A DNA stretch of 64,000 nt from an uncultured Granulosicoccus sp. (GTDB lineage: Bacteria; Pseudomonadota; Gammaproteobacteria; Granulosicoccales; Granulosicoccaceae). Of the stretch, positions 1 through 7,594 are shown one piece after another. The stretch covers positions 1 through 64,000 of the forward strand of contig CANLNQ010000010.1 of NCBI GenBank assembly GCA_947492525.1, read 5' to 3'. The notes under the pieces are model-generated. The model was not told where the DNA came from and made no database searches. It saw only the letters and a list, made by a program, of their open reading frames with translations. The stretch's first letter is position 1; every line of letters begins with the position of its first letter. Made by a program: the position numbers and the translations under genes.

Positions 1-98
1 GTCGCTGTTGTAGTGGCAATCTGAAATTGCATATCGTTTGCATTCAATAACTTACGTCGTTTGCTGTCGAACTCGGGTGTCTGTGTTCCTGTATTCAT
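1..98 (-). CDS. Possible 5' end of a gene running off the left edge
   Basis: An ATG opens a minus-strand frame that stays open for 32 codons to the window edge. The start reads MNTGTQTPEFDSKRRK and the composition looks protein-like (charged, no low complexity). No family is recognisable from so short a piece and there is only a weak purine stretch upstream. It could be chance; the sequence to the left would decide. Confidence 0.25.
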   Translation of the reverse strand, partial: MNTGTQTPEFDSKRRKLLNANDMQFQIATTTA

Positions 99-114
99 AG
101 CCCTGAAATCTATG

Positions 115-219
115 TTATCCCATACGACGACTGTATGGCATCAGGTTGACACGTAGGGTGTTGTTCGGTGGCAGCAGCTTCTTCAGCACCGCCTCTCTAC
201 GTTCCGCGGGATATCCCAT
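115..219 (-). pseudogene. N-terminal remnant of an IS transposase (OrfA-like)
   Basis: The frame begins MGYPAERREAVLKKLLPP, which resembles the start of small helix-turn-helix transposase OrfA proteins whose N-terminus typically reads x-YP-x-E-(R/F)-KEAVLKK-(M/L)-LPP. The match is lost after PPNN, and a stop follows at residue 35, before the HTH recognition helix. I therefore read it as a decayed fragment rather than a working gene. It lies at the left flank of the AT-rich methyltransferase/ATPase block, which fits a mobile-element scar there. Confidence 0.45.
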
Positions 220-408
220 GGTTGATCTCTGTCTCACCCTCTCTCATTATAAGAATCTCTCAAGGAGAGGCTGCAACTATTCTGACCGAGGGGGCTGTTG
301 ACCGATCCGCATTACTGCGGCACACGCAACTATGCTGACGTAAGGGGGGGGGTACACCTCTGAACACTTTATGAGACTTGATGAAGTCATTTTAAAGATC
401 AAAAACAT

Positions 409-444
409 GTAAACGACCACCGGCTAAAGCCGGTGGTCGTTTAC
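409..444 (-). terminator. Strong 16-bp hairpin, probable terminator of the island operon
   Basis: A perfect 16-bp inverted repeat (GTAAACGACCACCGGC) surrounds a 4-nt loop. Read on the minus strand it is followed four bases later by a run of five T, as in an intrinsic terminator. It lies about 170 bp downstream of the last island gene. The symmetric shape also resembles hairpins found at IS200/IS605-type ends, so a mobile-element origin is an alternative. Confidence 0.6.
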
Positions 445-614
445 TATTGATTTTGAGACATCATGTGGCGGTTTCAAAAATATGCAACGCGGCCTCGATG
501 CGTGACTTCTCCGCTTCATTGAAATTATCGAGAGCGTCAGCTTGCCTTGAGAGCTGATAAGATGCCCGGCCCGCTAAACTTTTGGTGGTGCAATGTTGAC
601 GCACGCAAGGGAAA
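445..614 (-). other. Short stretch with a possible gene remnant
   Basis: Between the hairpin and the last island gene, a minus-strand frame (stop at 461) encodes about 40 hydrophilic residues ending EAEKSRIEAALHIFETAT, which look protein-like. The frame has no supported start, because its upstream part overlaps the end of the SAM-methyltransferase-fold gene in another frame. It may be the tail of a lost gene. I recognise no family. Confidence 0.2.
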
Positions 615-1568
615 TCAAGCCAAAATTTGGGCAAAAGATGGATAATGTCTATAATATTTCTCAAACGCTTCTAGTTGGCCTTCCTCCAGATCAAAACCCA
701 AACTTTGCACTATAGACCTTGTCAGTCCAGTATTGCAGGGAAGCTTGCTCTGTAGCGCAGATGCCTCTCTTGCCGTTAGTAGCGGAGCCACAATTGGTTT
801 GTTAGGCATGCAGGGCCAGTCTTGATTCTGGATTACTACATTTGCGTATTCTGTGGTTTCTTCGGCTGCAAGAAACCCACCTACCGTAACCATTGGAGAG
901 CCGTCGCGGTAAGGCATGTTAAATGCCTCAATGAAATTTCCTGGTCTTCCGACATCTATCGACTTTGCAGTCATAAAGTCGAGAGCTAGTTTGGCAAGCG
1001 TAGTCTGCATTTTTTCCCCCTTGCACGACTTTTTTGACAAATCATCTGGTACAGATGAACCAAACAAGTCTTTTAAGCGGTCTGGTCGGTCTGATGCGTT
1101 CCCCCCATAATTTCTTTCGTGAGCGTTAAATGTGGCTATCAAAATACTGTTTTCGGGAGATTTTTCAATCAGTGAGGATATATCGCTACGAGATGATTCA
1201 TCAAATTCAGAGTCATAGTCGAGCCACACTAGCCAAGGTCTGTCACGGATAATGTCGTCTCTGTAAAGTGACGGCAGCAACGTACTGATATCATCATGAA
1301 AAACTCGCACTGTCGAAAATGGTGCGTTGAATCGAGCTCGTTTAAACCCAATGTCGTCTTTCTCGATGGAAACCATATCTTCTATGCGGAGCATTCGATG
1401 AGCCAGGTTAAAGTCTGTAAACCATACAGACCCGAGACCAATATACGCTTGTCGGCTTAGATCAATGTTTTCACAAGCTCTTAGTCTTGCAACACTCTCA
1501 AAGACAAGTTGGCGCTCTATTGTCTTGCTTGGACGAAGGCTATAGTTGACTGTGTCAAAAGACGCCAT
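615..1568 (-). CDS. Rossmann-fold, SAM-methyltransferase-like protein of the GHKL/5mC island
   Basis: The 317-residue product has the strand order of a class I SAM-dependent methyltransferase. It shows a first strand and loop at about 42-53 (YIGLGSVWFTDF), an acidic end of strand 2 (MVSIEKDD, 65-72), strand 3 (VRVFHDD, 87-93), a motif IV-like strand (RPWLVWLDYD, 110-119) and strand 5 (ILIATFNAH, 142-150). The glycine loop is not canonical, so SAM binding is unproven. Its ATG overlaps the stop of the upstream GHKL ATPase as TGATG, showing tight translational coupling and probable complex formation. It is not a typical DNA methylase, since it lacks a DPPY or PC motif. It could be a modified or inactive methyltransferase acting as effector or scaffold. 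The sequence is AT-rich compared with the rest of the window. Confidence 0.7.
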   Translation of the reverse strand: MASFDTVNYSLRPSKTIERQLVFESVARLRACENIDLSRQAYIGLGSVWFTDFNLAHRMLRIEDMVSIEKDDIGFKRARFNAPFSTVRVFHDDISTLLPSLYRDDIIRDRPWLVWLDYDSEFDESSRSDISSLIEKSPENSILIATFNAHERNYGGNASDRPDRLKDLFGSSVPDDLSKKSCKGEKMQTTLAKLALDFMTAKSIDVGRPGNFIEAFNMPYRDGSPMVTVGGFLAAEETTEYANVVIQNQDWPCMPNKPIVAPLLTAREASALQSKLPCNTGLTRSIVQSLGFDLEEGQLEAFEKYYRHYPSFAQILA

Positions 1569-2938
1569 CAATCCTCTCCAACCAAATCGTCGTAGGTGTA
1601 GTCAAACGACTTTATACCCACATCCCGATACGTCATGTTTATATCGCCAAGTTCATTAGCCAGTTTCTTCAAGCGTTTTTGGTCAACTGAGTAAAGTACA
1701 TTTGCCTGTTTTACCTTAGGCGTAGACTTCAGAGGGGGGAGTTTTACCTCACTGTCCTGGTCATTAGCCAAATCTCTAAAATTTACCGGTTTCGCAGCTT
1801 TTTCTAAAGACTTCGCTTCCACTATGTCGAGTTTGCGGCGATTTGTATAGTCAATCCATTCTCTAGCGATCTTGTTCATGTGTACACGGGCACGACGATA
1901 AACTTCGCTCGACTCATCAATGTTACGTTTCGTCGTAGTCATTGGTAAAGCAGCAGGTTCTGAAGCATAGAATAAAACGATCCCAATGAAGCCAGCATAT
2001 TGATAGTGCCAGCGAGGTAAGCTATCGCCACCCCAGCCAGAAGTTTTTGATTTGTCGGCCGCCAATATTATTCGTGAATTACAGGCAACATACCAACCGT
2101 CTTTGCGGTCGCCGTCATTGCTTTGGCTTTCGCTGTCACCTGGATTTTCTGGCGGCGATGCTGCCATGCCAGCAATAATTTCGACCCTGACGATGCTTGC
2201 ACCTTCCTTGTCGTCGTACGTAACTTTGGCTGGCTTGTATACATCGCTGCTTTTAAGCTCTAATGACCATCCTTCAACATGCTTTTCATTTAAAAATATT
2301 GAAAGCCCTTGTTGTATGTGCAGTGAGTAGTCTCTGGAGATAGTCCTACGAAGATCTTCCAGGAATGCTGGATTTTTGAGCGATGACGCTGTTCCTTTGG
2401 CAAGTTTCTCTACGGTGATCTGAAGGCCAGCTTCAGCTAAATCTTCCGCTTCTTCGATGTCAAAATCCCAAACAGGATCATTTCTGGATACCCAGTCATC
2501 TACATCAATAGGGACTAAGAAGGAATAAGTTTCATCGTCTTCTACTACAGTGCTTTGAATTCTGATGCAACTGCCAAGCTTGAACACGGCTCGCTTCATC
2601 CCAATGCCGTAGACACCAATGCTATACTCGTGAGTGCGAGAGTCTTCGTTTCGTCCAAAACTGAAAGCATACTCAGTCGCATCAGTTAGTGACATTCCAC
2701 CACAATTGTCTCTTATTGAAAAGACATCCTTTGTTGTATTGATATGAATATTATACGACTCTAATTTAATTTCGCTTGATAGTTCAGATGGCTGGCTTCC
2801 CTCCTGAGCCCATGCGCTGTCAACAGCGTTGTCTATTAAATCAAGTATGCAGTCATCCAGCCCAATATCACGTGTGATCATTCGAACGAAAAAATTCTTC
2901 GTTGGGTTGGCTTTGACTTTTTTGTCCTTCAAGTCCAT
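1568..2938 (-). CDS. GHKL (MutL/MORC-like) ATPase, short paralog
   Basis: The 456-residue protein carries a Bergerat ATPase fold. It has an N-box DLIDNAVDSAW (33-43; Mg-binding N37), a G1 box IRDNCGGMS (75-83), a lid/G2 box IGVYGIGMKRA (107-117) and an S5-like transducer region ending in TTTKRNIDESSEVYRRA, whose lysine should contact the ATP gamma-phosphate. Two deviations are visible: the catalytic Glu position four residues before N37 is Asp (D33), and the first glycine of DxGxG is Cys. The upstream paralog shares both. MutL/MORC-like GHKL proteins are known from restriction-modification contexts (Iyer, Abhiman and Aravind 2008). The next gene starts inside its stop codon. A purine-rich AAAGGA lies upstream of the ATG. 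The 287-bp gap before the gene holds only a doubtful 60-codon frame. Confidence 0.85.
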   Translation of the reverse strand: MDLKDKKVKANPTKNFFVRMITRDIGLDDCILDLIDNAVDSAWAQEGSQPSELSSEIKLESYNIHINTTKDVFSIRDNCGGMSLTDATEYAFSFGRNEDSRTHEYSIGVYGIGMKRAVFKLGSCIRIQSTVVEDDETYSFLVPIDVDDWVSRNDPVWDFDIEEAEDLAEAGLQITVEKLAKGTASSLKNPAFLEDLRRTISRDYSLHIQQGLSIFLNEKHVEGWSLELKSSDVYKPAKVTYDDKEGASIVRVEIIAGMAASPPENPGDSESQSNDGDRKDGWYVACNSRIILAADKSKTSGWGGDSLPRWHYQYAGFIGIVLFYASEPAALPMTTTKRNIDESSEVYRRARVHMNKIAREWIDYTNRRKLDIVEAKSLEKAAKPVNFRDLANDQDSEVKLPPLKSTPKVKQANVLYSVDQKRLKKLANELGDINMTYRDVGIKSFDYTYDDLVGED

Positions 2939-3225
2939 GGGAAGTCCTTTGCTTTATTGCTATCAGAGTAGCCATTGTCAACGGCAATTAGGGAGGCATT
3001 GATGATGTAAATGGCTTCGTTCAGGGCGAGAAAATTCTGGTGAGTTGGGCAATCTGATTGTCGTGGTTCTCACAACCGCTCAACACTATGAGTTTGGTTA
3101 TGCAAGGATATAAGAACTGACTCAGTAGCGATAGCAAATACTCACAAGCTGCCTGTATACAACAACCTCGATCTATAACCTGCCCTGATGCCTGCCAAGC
3201 CACAACTCTTTAACCAAATACTAGA

Positions 3226-4947
3226 CTAATGAGCGTCCAGCAATTCATCAAGAACTTTCAGAATAAAATTTTCCAAAGATTTAAACCTCATAGCAAGCGG
3301 CTTACCGTCAACTGTGTAGTATGTTGTGTCATGTTTGTCTAGGTTCCCCTCTTCTGCTATATCACCAATAATTTTCTTAAACTTTTTTTTCTGTTCTTTA
3401 TCGTTGTACCAAGTGTTTATTTTAGAGTTGAAAAACGACTCAAACGATGTACCCTGTGTAGCTCCAGAAAGCCTGGCAAGGGTTTCAAAAAAGGACCAAG
3501 CACCAACAGACATTAGCGCCGGATGTTCTGTCAAGGAAATTTTGCAGAGAGAGTAATATAGAAGATCGAGTTTGTGCGATCCGAGTTTATGTAGTCGTTC
3601 AGAAATGGCAGCAGAACTTTCTATTTTTGTTCTTAATTTTGCTTTTTTTCTTGCTTCCGCATCCAACTTTGGCGGGGTAGCAGCGTCACCATTAGATGAA
3701 TTCACGGCGCCACTATCAGATTCATTAGAATCAATTTCAGGCTGACCTCCATCTCCAGCGCGATTGCTATGAGTGCCTATATTTGAGTCTGCACTTTCTT
3801 GGTCAAGCAGTCCCATTTGCCCTTTACCACTTGGGTTAACCCCATAACCAGAGTCCTTATTCTTTTTCAAGTTGCGGTTTCTACGTCGGTAGTTATCGGC
3901 ATATTCCTTTAAGTGGCTTTTTACCGCACTAAACACTTCTGAATTAGGATCGATATCGGTTTTTTTTGTATTCCAAGGAAGCTGTTTTACAGCTCCAGTA
4001 AAGCAAACCCAACCAACAAAGCCATAATATTCGGGATGCCACTTTTTGGCCCAACCAAATTCATGATCAGTACAGGCAATCTTAATCACTCTGTCATTAC
4101 ATACGAAATACCATCCGAATTCTTCCGTCAACTTCGAATTGTTAGTTGTGTCGTAGTCATCTTCACCTGTGTATCGATACCGCTCGTGTATCCCAGCTTT
4201 GATTCTAACTTTAACTCCGTGAGGTAGGTCATCAAGAAACTCTTCCTCGACCTTGTTAGATTTGTAACTTCTTAGGCCAGGGCATGATGGACTAATTATT
4301 ACATTGTTATATTTTATTACTAAGCCTTTGCTTATAAATATGCTGTAACGAATACTAATTTCTCGAACTATATCTGGCCGCCAGCTTGCTGAATCAAATA
4401 TTTCGCGTTCCGCTGCAGTGCTAACATCGGAAATATGAATTTTGGTGTAGGTAGGCGGCCCCAGCGCATCTATTTGCTTAGCCACCACATTTTCAGAGTC
4501 TTTAGCCAAGTCATTCGCTGAACAGGATATGAAATAAGCAGAGCCATCGTGTTTAGTCTCAATATCATATGTGCTGCCTAGTTTTAAAAAAGCCCGCTTA
4601 AGACCTACACCGAAATGACCAATAGCTAGAGGTTCGTTTGAAGCCTCTCCTGTAACAAGAAGCCTCTCTCGCATTGCCTTTGGATGAATTCCAGAGCAAT
4701 TATCCTCTATGTATATTCTTTGGTTTTTGCTGTCCGTGCCAACATTGATTTCAAACCCCATGTAGTCAAGTGGAAGACCTTGGGAGTCAACTTCTACGTT
4801 ATCGCATAGGATGGCTGTTCTTGCTGCATCAATACTGTTGTCGATTAGATCTAAAACACTGTCTTTGCAGTTAATATCTCTAACTAAAATGCTATGAGCA
4901 TACTCAACAGTTAACCCCGTTCTAATTTTTATTTCTTTGCTACTCAT
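3226..4947 (-). CDS. GHKL (MutL/MORC-like) ATPase, long paralog with C-terminal extension
   Basis: The 573-residue protein has the same core as its neighbour: N-box DLIDNSIDAARTA (33-45), G1 box IEDNCSGI, lid IGHFGVGLKRAFLKLG and a transducer lysine in PWNTKKTDIDPNSEV. It then has a polar, Asn/Ser/Gly-rich linker (about 370-430) and an extra alpha-helical domain (about 440-573) absent from the shorter paralog. That domain contains KISLTEHPALMSVGAWSFF and may mediate partner or substrate binding. D33 replaces the usual catalytic Glu and Cys replaces the first Gly of DxGxG. The pair could form a heterodimer, as GHKL ATPases dimerise on ATP. The gene follows the cytosine methyltransferase by 54 bp on the same strand, suggesting co-transcription. 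Confidence 0.85.
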   Translation of the reverse strand: MSSKEIKIRTGLTVEYAHSILVRDINCKDSVLDLIDNSIDAARTAILCDNVEVDSQGLPLDYMGFEINVGTDSKNQRIYIEDNCSGIHPKAMRERLLVTGEASNEPLAIGHFGVGLKRAFLKLGSTYDIETKHDGSAYFISCSANDLAKDSENVVAKQIDALGPPTYTKIHISDVSTAAEREIFDSASWRPDIVREISIRYSIFISKGLVIKYNNVIISPSCPGLRSYKSNKVEEEFLDDLPHGVKVRIKAGIHERYRYTGEDDYDTTNNSKLTEEFGWYFVCNDRVIKIACTDHEFGWAKKWHPEYYGFVGWVCFTGAVKQLPWNTKKTDIDPNSEVFSAVKSHLKEYADNYRRRNRNLKKNKDSGYGVNPSGKGQMGLLDQESADSNIGTHSNRAGDGGQPEIDSNESDSGAVNSSNGDAATPPKLDAEARKKAKLRTKIESSAAISERLHKLGSHKLDLLYYSLCKISLTEHPALMSVGAWSFFETLARLSGATQGTSFESFFNSKINTWYNDKEQKKKFKKIIGDIAEEGNLDKHDTTYYTVDGKPLAMRFKSLENFILKVLDELLDAH

Positions 4948-5001
4948 AAACTGACTGCCTTTTAAGCTTTCTTATCCGATAGCAATATTTCCACATTTAC
5001 T

Positions 5002-6111
5002 TCAGAACAGTTTCTCGCGGAAGACTCCTAGTATAGATTGAGATAATACAGGAGATACGCTGTTTCCGATCATTCTGAAGCTATGGTGCTTTGTTGGATG
5101 GAACAGAAACCAATCAGGAAATCCTTGTAATCTAGCTGCCTCGCGAACAGTAATGACTCTAGGCTTGCTAGGGTGTATGGGTCGCATGGCTTGGAAATTG
5201 CCACGATCACTGCCTGTACCTGCCCTTAAGGTTGGACATAGGCCTTGCCAGTCTAGCCTTGGGTATCGACTTATAGGTTCAACATCACCTGGAGCAGTGT
5301 TTTTGAATCGTGATTCAACACGTGGAGTGTGAATCGTTTCAAATCCACCTGAGACAAAACCATTTTTTTGCATTTCACTTGCCCGCTGATGTCCGAGTCC
5401 TTGGGAGGGAGGTTTGCGCATTTTTTGGGCATACTTACTGGCGCTTCCCGGCCCGTACTTCATCCATCCAAAATCCGTTTCACCTTTGGTAGCTGATATT
5501 ATATTGGGGATATCTCCAATAGCTTGACGCACGTTAGTCTTGATGTTCTGCTGGGGTTGCAACTCCTCAGCACTAATTTCATCCATCCTACTAGGATCAT
5601 ACCCGACGACAATAACTCTCTTTCTCTTTGTGGGAGCGCCATATTTTGAAGCGTCTACAATGATGGGGGACAGGGTTTTATAGGTTGACTTAAGGGTACT
5701 GAGTGCGTCATATAAGTCGGATGCATTCCCCGGATCCAAAAGCCCCTCAACGTTCTCCATAATAAAAAACTTTGGAGAGATAATATTAACGGTTCGAAAA
5801 TAATGAAAAATAAGAGACCTTCTAGGATCTTTCTTATCATTCTTACCCATACGGCTAAAGCCTTGGCAGGGAGGTCCTCCAATAACCCCGTCAATTTCGT
5901 TACTTCCAATAAGAAATTCCCATGCATCTGATCCCATTTCTGAAACATCACCGAGGTGTGTCTTACTGTAGGGAAAGTTTAGTTTGTAGGCGAATTGTAA
6001 TTTTGGCTCTATGTCAACAGCTACGCTCACGTTAAAACCAGCTAATTCGGCGCCGAGACCAAATCCGCCACACCCTGAGAAGAGGTCCACTACTATCGGT
6101 TTTTTATCCAC
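5002..6111 (-). CDS. dcm: DNA (cytosine-5)-methyltransferase
   Basis: The product (369 residues, the usual length for M.HpaII/Dcm-type enzymes) methylates C5 of cytosine in a specific duplex site using SAM. All key motifs are visible: motif I VDLFSGCGGFGLGAE (8-22), motif IV GGPPCQGFS with catalytic C82, motif VI ENV (119-121), motif VIII TKRKRV (161-166), a target-recognition stretch at about 175-275, motif IX PTLRAGTGSDRGNF and motif X MIGNSVSPVLS. The start is GTG; an overlapping ATG two bases upstream is out of frame. It leads the island operon. No restriction endonuclease is adjacent except the truncated HsdR-like gene upstream, so it may protect the host from an unusual effector formed by the GHKL proteins, or act alone. 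The recognition sequence cannot be read from the protein. Confidence 0.95.
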   Translation of the reverse strand: MDKKPIVVDLFSGCGGFGLGAELAGFNVSVAVDIEPKLQFAYKLNFPYSKTHLGDVSEMGSDAWEFLIGSNEIDGVIGGPPCQGFSRMGKNDKKDPRRSLIFHYFRTVNIISPKFFIMENVEGLLDPGNASDLYDALSTLKSTYKTLSPIIVDASKYGAPTKRKRVIVVGYDPSRMDEISAEELQPQQNIKTNVRQAIGDIPNIISATKGETDFGWMKYGPGSASKYAQKMRKPPSQGLGHQRASEMQKNGFVSGGFETIHTPRVESRFKNTAPGDVEPISRYPRLDWQGLCPTLRAGTGSDRGNFQAMRPIHPSKPRVITVREAARLQGFPDWFLFHPTKHHSFRMIGNSVSPVLSQSILGVFREKLF

Positions 6112-6241
6112 ATGTATCTCTTAATTCCGTTTTGTAGCAGCCTATATTGTTAGGATCGATTTGTCGATCGAGGTGTCACAAAAAGGAGGCTTTTCGGGTA
6201 ACTATATCACAGCCCCTTTAACACTTAGGGTGCGTAGTTAA
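6112..6241 (-). promoter_or_regulatory. Upstream region of the island operon with a 14-bp palindrome
   Basis: This spacer must carry the promoter of the methyltransferase operon, but no convincing -35/-10 pair stands out. Near its right end is a perfect palindrome CGTAGTTAACTACG (6233-6246), overlapped by a second one, CTACGTAG (6242-6249). A GATCGAT/CGATCGA motif lies at about 6154-6171. The palindromes could be an operator, methylation target sites that feed back on expression, or a recombination scar at the island edge. Confidence 0.35.
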
Positions 6242-7162
6242 CTACGTAGAACGCTCAAGATGATAACTCGGTAGCTGGACTTCCCCCGGGTTTCGTGTAT
6301 ACCCTCTGAGAGCGATAATGGAGAGTAGAGGTATCCGTAAAGCGCCCAATTCTTCTCCCGTGGTAACCACGCCATTATTGGGCTTATGGGCAGCATCCTC
6401 TGCAGCACCACCCACAGGTTCTGCTTCAAACGCCACCGCCACACCATTGCCATTATCCAGCGCAGACTTCAGCCGCTCATTGATCCGCTCTCTAACGAAA
6501 TCCTTCAGCGCTCGAGACACCAGCACTTCAAACTGGCTCTTCACCTGCGTGGTGAACCGTCCATTGTAGATTCGCGAAGTCAGCAACTTCACCAGGTCTT
6601 CGGAGGGGCTTTCAAATTCCGAGGCTATCTCTGCCACCAGGGCATTGTGGTATTTCAGGTTCGCTGCCGTATCAAGGATGTTCTGCAAGTCGAACGTCTG
6701 CCGTGCGAACTTCTTCAGTTCATCCACATCCCTGTCGCGATACTCCAGTACGTGGAATTCGAAGAACGGGCGTTCGTCCATCCGGTTCTCCTTTTCCAGA
6801 TCGGTGTAGAAGACGTAGCGAATTCCATCGGTCAGCACGGCAAACCGCGCATCGGTCACTGAGAAATAGCGATACAACTGCCCGGCGTGCTTCGCTTCCA
6901 GGCTGGCACCGATGGGTTTGCATTCAATGAGGATGATCATCTGGCCATCCTGCAGAATGGCGTAGTCCACCTTCTCGCCCTTCTTCACCCCATGGTCTGC
7001 CGTGAACTCAGGCACCACTTCCATCGGGTTGAATATGTCGTAGCCCAGTGACTGCAGGAAGGGCAATACGAATGCAGTCTTGGTGGCTTCCTCTGTCATC
7101 ACAGAGGTTTTCTGCCTTTCAATGCGGGTCTTCAATTCCGCAATCTTGTCTGCGAGATCCAT
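6242..7162 (-). pseudogene. HsdR N-terminal-like (COG2810-type) nuclease gene, 3' end lost
   Basis: The first 277 or so residues match stand-alone proteins with the type I restriction HsdR N-terminal fold. A PD-(D/E)xK-type core is visible as EKVDYAIL (D66) and IECK (E80, K82). It is followed by the usual QLYRYFSVTDARFAVLTDG region and a helical part ending VVTTGEELGALRI. In intact homologs this last segment leads into a C-terminal domain of about 80-100 residues. Here the next 29 residues are unrelated and end at the palindrome at the island edge, so the gene appears cut at about 6331. The start is firm: AAGGAG lies six bases before the ATG. Base composition matches the chromosome rather than the AT-rich island. 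The nuclease core is present, so residual activity is possible. Confidence 0.7.
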
Positions 7163-7594
7163 GGTGACTCCTTGCCGTTGTTTTCACTGGCCTCTACCAG
7201 CCGCAGCATTTCTCTCTGAAAAGCTGCTTGCTTTCCCGTCATCACGATTTCCGTGAATCTGTTCAACTTTTTACCGCTATCTGCATGTTAATGCCAAGTG
7301 AATATTACCGCCAGCGATTTCGTGTTAACCGGAAGAAGTTTTTCACAGCCACGGGAATCACGAGCAAACCACTTCAATCAACGACACCAGACCGCTCGCA
7401 CACCCATGAATACCGGCAGCTCTCTGGATAAGAGCGTCGTTATCACCCATCTCAATCGACAAGCCCAGCGGCCCTGTGCATAGCCACTGACCCACAAAAT
7501 TTCACAAACGGCTATTGGTTTCATGCAACACAATGGATTTTCAACTCCAGCACCTGAATCCTCCGGTGTCAAAAAACCCAGGAAGCCGAAACCC
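7163..7594. other. Intergenic region without a convincing gene
   Basis: This stretch separates the HsdR-like gene and the RCC1-like gene, which are divergent, so both promoters should lie here. Open frames in it are short, mutually overlapping and lack ribosome sites. I see no repeat, tRNA or strong hairpin. Confidence 0.4.

Noticed and set aside
3021-3203. 60-residue protein between the two GHKL ATPase genes
   Set aside because: Cys/Leu-rich without ribosome site or family features; more likely leader sequence of the downstream ATPase gene.
1-7162. Integrated prophage or tRNA-linked genomic island
   Set aside because: No integrase, phage structural gene, tRNA or att-like direct repeat was found at either side; only an IS remnant.
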